This document shows positions 62,163 to 64,000 of a DNA stretch of 64,000 nt, one piece after another. The stretch comes from Bacillus methanolicus PB1. Lineage in GTDB: Bacteria; Bacillota; Bacilli; Bacillales; Cytobacillaceae. The DNA lies in NCBI RefSeq assembly GCF_000262755.1, contig NZ_AFEU01000003.1:186001-250000 (forward strand), in the 5' to 3' direction. A program made the position numbers and the translations under genes. The stretch's first letter is position 1, and each line of letters opens with the position of its first letter. Below the pieces are notes generated by a model. That model was given only the letters and a program-made list of their open reading frames with translations. It was not told where the DNA came from and did not search any database.

Positions 62163-62999
62163 ATGGAGCACCAAATCAGCTATAGAAACTATATTTTGAA
62201 GTTTGAAAATGGAATTTTTCGTGAGCAATTAGATGAAATAGTCACGGAATTTCCATTTACCATTATTTTAAATGGCGAAGAATTTGCAACAATGGTTTGT
62301 ACCCCGACACATTTGGATGAACTTGTCATTGGTTTTTTGGCTTCTGAAGGAGTCATTCGATCAGAAAATGAAATTGTCCGGCTTCAGATTGATGACAGCA
62401 AAGGATTTGCTTACGTGGATTTAGATGTAAAAGTAACGACAAGCCAGCAATTCTACTCGAAACGATTTATCGGCTCATGCTGCGGGAAAAGCCGGCAGTT
62501 TTATTATCACAATGATGCACGAACAGCTAAAACTTCAACTTCGAAAAAGAAGATTAAACCAGATCAGTGCATATCGCTTATGAAAGCACTTCATAATAGT
62601 AGTACTGTATTTAGAAATACGGGAGGAGTTCATAATGCCGCTCTTTGCTCCGAAACTGAAATGCTCATTGCAAGAACGGATATCGGACGGCATAACGCAC
62701 TGGACAAAATCTTTGGCTACTGCATTCAAAACCGCGTTCCGGTTCAAGATAAAATTATCGCTTTTAGCGGAAGAATTTCCTCAGAGGTTTTACTGAAAGC
62801 AGCGAAAATCGGTGTTGGGATAATTTTGTCGAAATCTGCACCGACAGACCTTGCGATCAAGCTTGCACACGATTTAAACATTACGGCTGTCGGATTCATC
62901 CGCGGCAACAGTTTTAATGTGTATTCCCATCCGGAAAGGATAGCCGGAAAATTAGAAAAGCTGAGGCTGTCTCAAAAGCCTAAGGGTCAGACCCCATAA
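62163..62999 (+). CDS. fdhD: Formate dehydrogenase accessory sulfurtransferase FdhD
   Basis: Transfers sulfur from a cysteine desulfurase to the molybdenum cofactor of formate-dehydrogenase-type enzymes; 278 residues. LNGEEFATMVCTPTHLDELV and IGFLASEGVIR open the domain, the sulfur-carrying loop has Cys106-Cys107 (IGSCCGKS), and TGGVHNAALC, ARTDIGRHNALDKIFGYCI and SGRISSEVLLKAAKIGVGII complete it. The last 14 residues (EKLRLSQKPKGQTP) are encoded by an inserted palindromic repeat that also supplies the stop codon, replacing the native C-terminus. ATG with a GGGATGGTG leader. Confidence 0.93.
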   Translation: MEHQISYRNYILKFENGIFREQLDEIVTEFPFTIILNGEEFATMVCTPTHLDELVIGFLASEGVIRSENEIVRLQIDDSKGFAYVDLDVKVTTSQQFYSKRFIGSCCGKSRQFYYHNDARTAKTSTSKKKIKPDQCISLMKALHNSSTVFRNTGGVHNAALCSETEMLIARTDIGRHNALDKIFGYCIQNRVPVQDKIIAFSGRISSEVLLKAAKIGVGIILSKSAPTDLAIKLAHDLNITAVGFIRGNSFNVYSHPERIAGKLEKLRLSQKPKGQTP

Positions 63000-63089
63000 C
63001 ATAATATATAAGACATAAGATTGCATAAATGTGTTATATATCGATAAATGCACATGGGGTCAGACCCTTATGAGACAGCCTCAGCTTTT
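62956..63089. repeat. Palindromic repeat element, copy 11 (overlaps fdhD)
   Basis: AAAAGCTGAGGCTGTCTCA and TGAGACAGCCTCAGCTTTTT are perfect outer arms of 19 bp, longer than in other copies; inside are CCTAAGGGTCAGACCCCAT and ATGGGGTCAGACCCTTA around the same 60-base core as copy 2. The left arm lies within the fdhD reading frame. The T-run makes it a strong terminator for fdhD. Confidence 0.92.
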
Positions 63090-63148
63090 TCATTTTTTTC
63101 TTGGAAATGTTTTTCCCGATAGATTTGAATTATTAATGATTAGATGAT

Positions 63149-63988
63149 TTAGCGGTTTTTCATCCACTCCGGTTTGCCGAAACCTTTAAATTGTTCATCA
63201 ATTACTTTTTCAAATGCTTCTGACTCAACAGCTTCTTTTATATCTTTTACAAACTGGGCGTCTTTGTCTTTTGTATTAATAACGACGCGGTTGCGATATT
63301 GGTCAGGCATGTTTTCCAGTTTAAGTGCGTCTAAAAGATCCATTTTTGCTGCTAAGGCAAAGTTCCCTGGTACTGCTGAAAGATCAACGCTGTCGACAGC
63401 GCGCGGAAGCTGGGCAGCTTCAAGCGGCTTAAATTTCAAATTTTTAACGTTTTCTTTTACATCCTTCTCAGATACCGTTAACGGGTTGGCATTTGAGTCA
63501 AGAGTAATTAGTCCTGCATCCTGTAAGATTAAGAAAGCGCGTGCCGCATTCGTCGGATCATTTGGGATTGCAATGGAAGCGCCGTCCGTAACTTCATCAA
63601 GAGAAAAGAATTTCTTTGAAAAGATGCCCATAGGTGCAGTAGGCACGACAATAACTTCAGAAAGGTCAAGATTATGCTCTTTTGCAAATGTTTCCATGTA
63701 GATTTTGTGCTGGAAAAGGTTTGCATCAAGATCACCTTTCGAAAGTGCAAGGTTTGGCTGAATATAGTCGCTGAATTCAACGACTTTCACTTTATATCCT
63801 TTTTGTTCCAGAATTGGTTTAATGGCTTTATTGACCATATCACTGTATGGACCTGATGTTGCACCGAAAGTGATTTGTTTTGTTTCACTCCGCTCAGTGT
63901 CTCCTGATGAATTTTCCTTTCCGGCACCGCATGCTGCTAGAATGCCAATTGAAAGCAAAAGGAAAAATGATAGAAATAGTTTTTTCAT
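63149..63988 (-). CDS. metQ: Methionine ABC transporter substrate-binding lipoprotein MetQ
   Basis: A 279-residue NlpA/MetQ-family lipoprotein; lipobox ILAAC (Cys20). TFGATSGPYSDMVNKAIKPI, KVVEFSDYIQPNLALSKGDL, ANLFQHKIYMETFAKEHNLD and IAIPNDPTNAARAFLILQDA are hallmark stretches lining the methionine site. Ribosome-binding site TAGGAGG just before the ATG. On this strand the preceding genes, presumably metN and metP, lie beyond the right edge of the window, so it is likely the last gene of metNPQ. The palindromic repeat after its stop separates it from convergent fdhD. Confidence 0.94.
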   Translation of the reverse strand: MKKLFLSFFLLLSIGILAACGAGKENSSGDTERSETKQITFGATSGPYSDMVNKAIKPILEQKGYKVKVVEFSDYIQPNLALSKGDLDANLFQHKIYMETFAKEHNLDLSEVIVVPTAPMGIFSKKFFSLDEVTDGASIAIPNDPTNAARAFLILQDAGLITLDSNANPLTVSEKDVKENVKNLKFKPLEAAQLPRAVDSVDLSAVPGNFALAAKMDLLDALKLENMPDQYRNRVVINTKDKDAQFVKDIKEAVESEAFEKVIDEQFKGFGKPEWMKNR

Positions 63989-64000
63989 AGTTGCCTCCTA

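Noticed and set aside
62535-62747. 70-codon ORF antisense to fdhD
   Set aside because: Shadow of the conserved fdhD frame, with no ribosome-binding site.

Overview
This window is chromosomal DNA of an endospore-forming, low-GC Bacillaceae bacterium. Most genes have clear Bacillus-type relatives (OdhAB, TcyABC, MetI/MetC/YitJ, YkuS, YuzL, YkhA, Sda, a YtrABC-like operon). Regulation is Firmicute-style: two SAM-I riboswitches, a cobalamin riboswitch, a BirA operator, intrinsic terminators and GGAGG ribosome-binding sites. DUF1657/DUF421 genes behind a sigma-G-like promoter and an Sda homologue point to sporulation. I saw no prophage, CRISPR array, rRNA or tRNA. The species cannot be fixed from this sequence alone.

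Layout. 0-5.4 kb: small conserved genes, an orphan molybdate permease gene (modB), a secreted NlpC/P60 hydrolase, a decayed EamA transporter, a cupredoxin lipid-side protein and bioY behind a BirA box. 5.5-6.6 kb: a MifM-like arrest peptide immediately upstream of a second YidC insertase. 6.7-9.6 kb: paired fluoride channels, YjbQ, a glyoxalase-fold protein and Sda. 9.7-13.8 kb: odhAB. 14.1-16.2 kb: DUF1657-DUF1657-DUF421 spore operon. 16.2-18.6 kb: tcyABC cystine importer. 18.9-25 kb: a TetR/MBL/YrdB operon, a tautomerase, adaB with a truncated adaA, and small stress genes.

Sulfur and methionine dominate 25-46 kb and the right end. There is an acyl-CoA-dehydrogenase-fold enzyme, a DUF4242 protein with a divergent HxlR regulator, an SsuABC-type importer, and a SAM-riboswitch operon metI-metC-yitJ-metH. 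The opposing metE carries a cobalamin riboswitch, so the cell can choose between B12-dependent MetH and B12-independent MetE. A second SAM riboswitch precedes an FbpA-like small gene and an alpha/beta hydrolase, and metQ lies at 63-64 kb. An extra FtsH-type protease lies at 39-41 kb. 46-64 kb holds a class B PBP, a broken ECF sigma gene, a GntR/ABC operon, DMT, ChrA, GltP/GltT and DedA transporters, and an FdhF/YdeP-type molybdoenzyme divergent from fdhD.

Three signals stand out. First, a MifM-type regulatory nascent chain whose stop codon lies in the loop of a 13-bp hairpin sequestering the yidC2 ribosome-binding site. Second, a family of at least twelve small palindromic elements built on GGGTCAGACCC, with outer arms GAGGCTGTCTCA/TGAGACAGCCTC, seeded between genes across the window; one copy has supplied a new C-terminus to FdhD. 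Third, a DUF1657/DUF421 operon that looks like a spoVA-2mob-type cluster without the SpoVA channel genes. Gene decay is also visible: ECF sigma factor, adaA N-terminus and EamA transporter.
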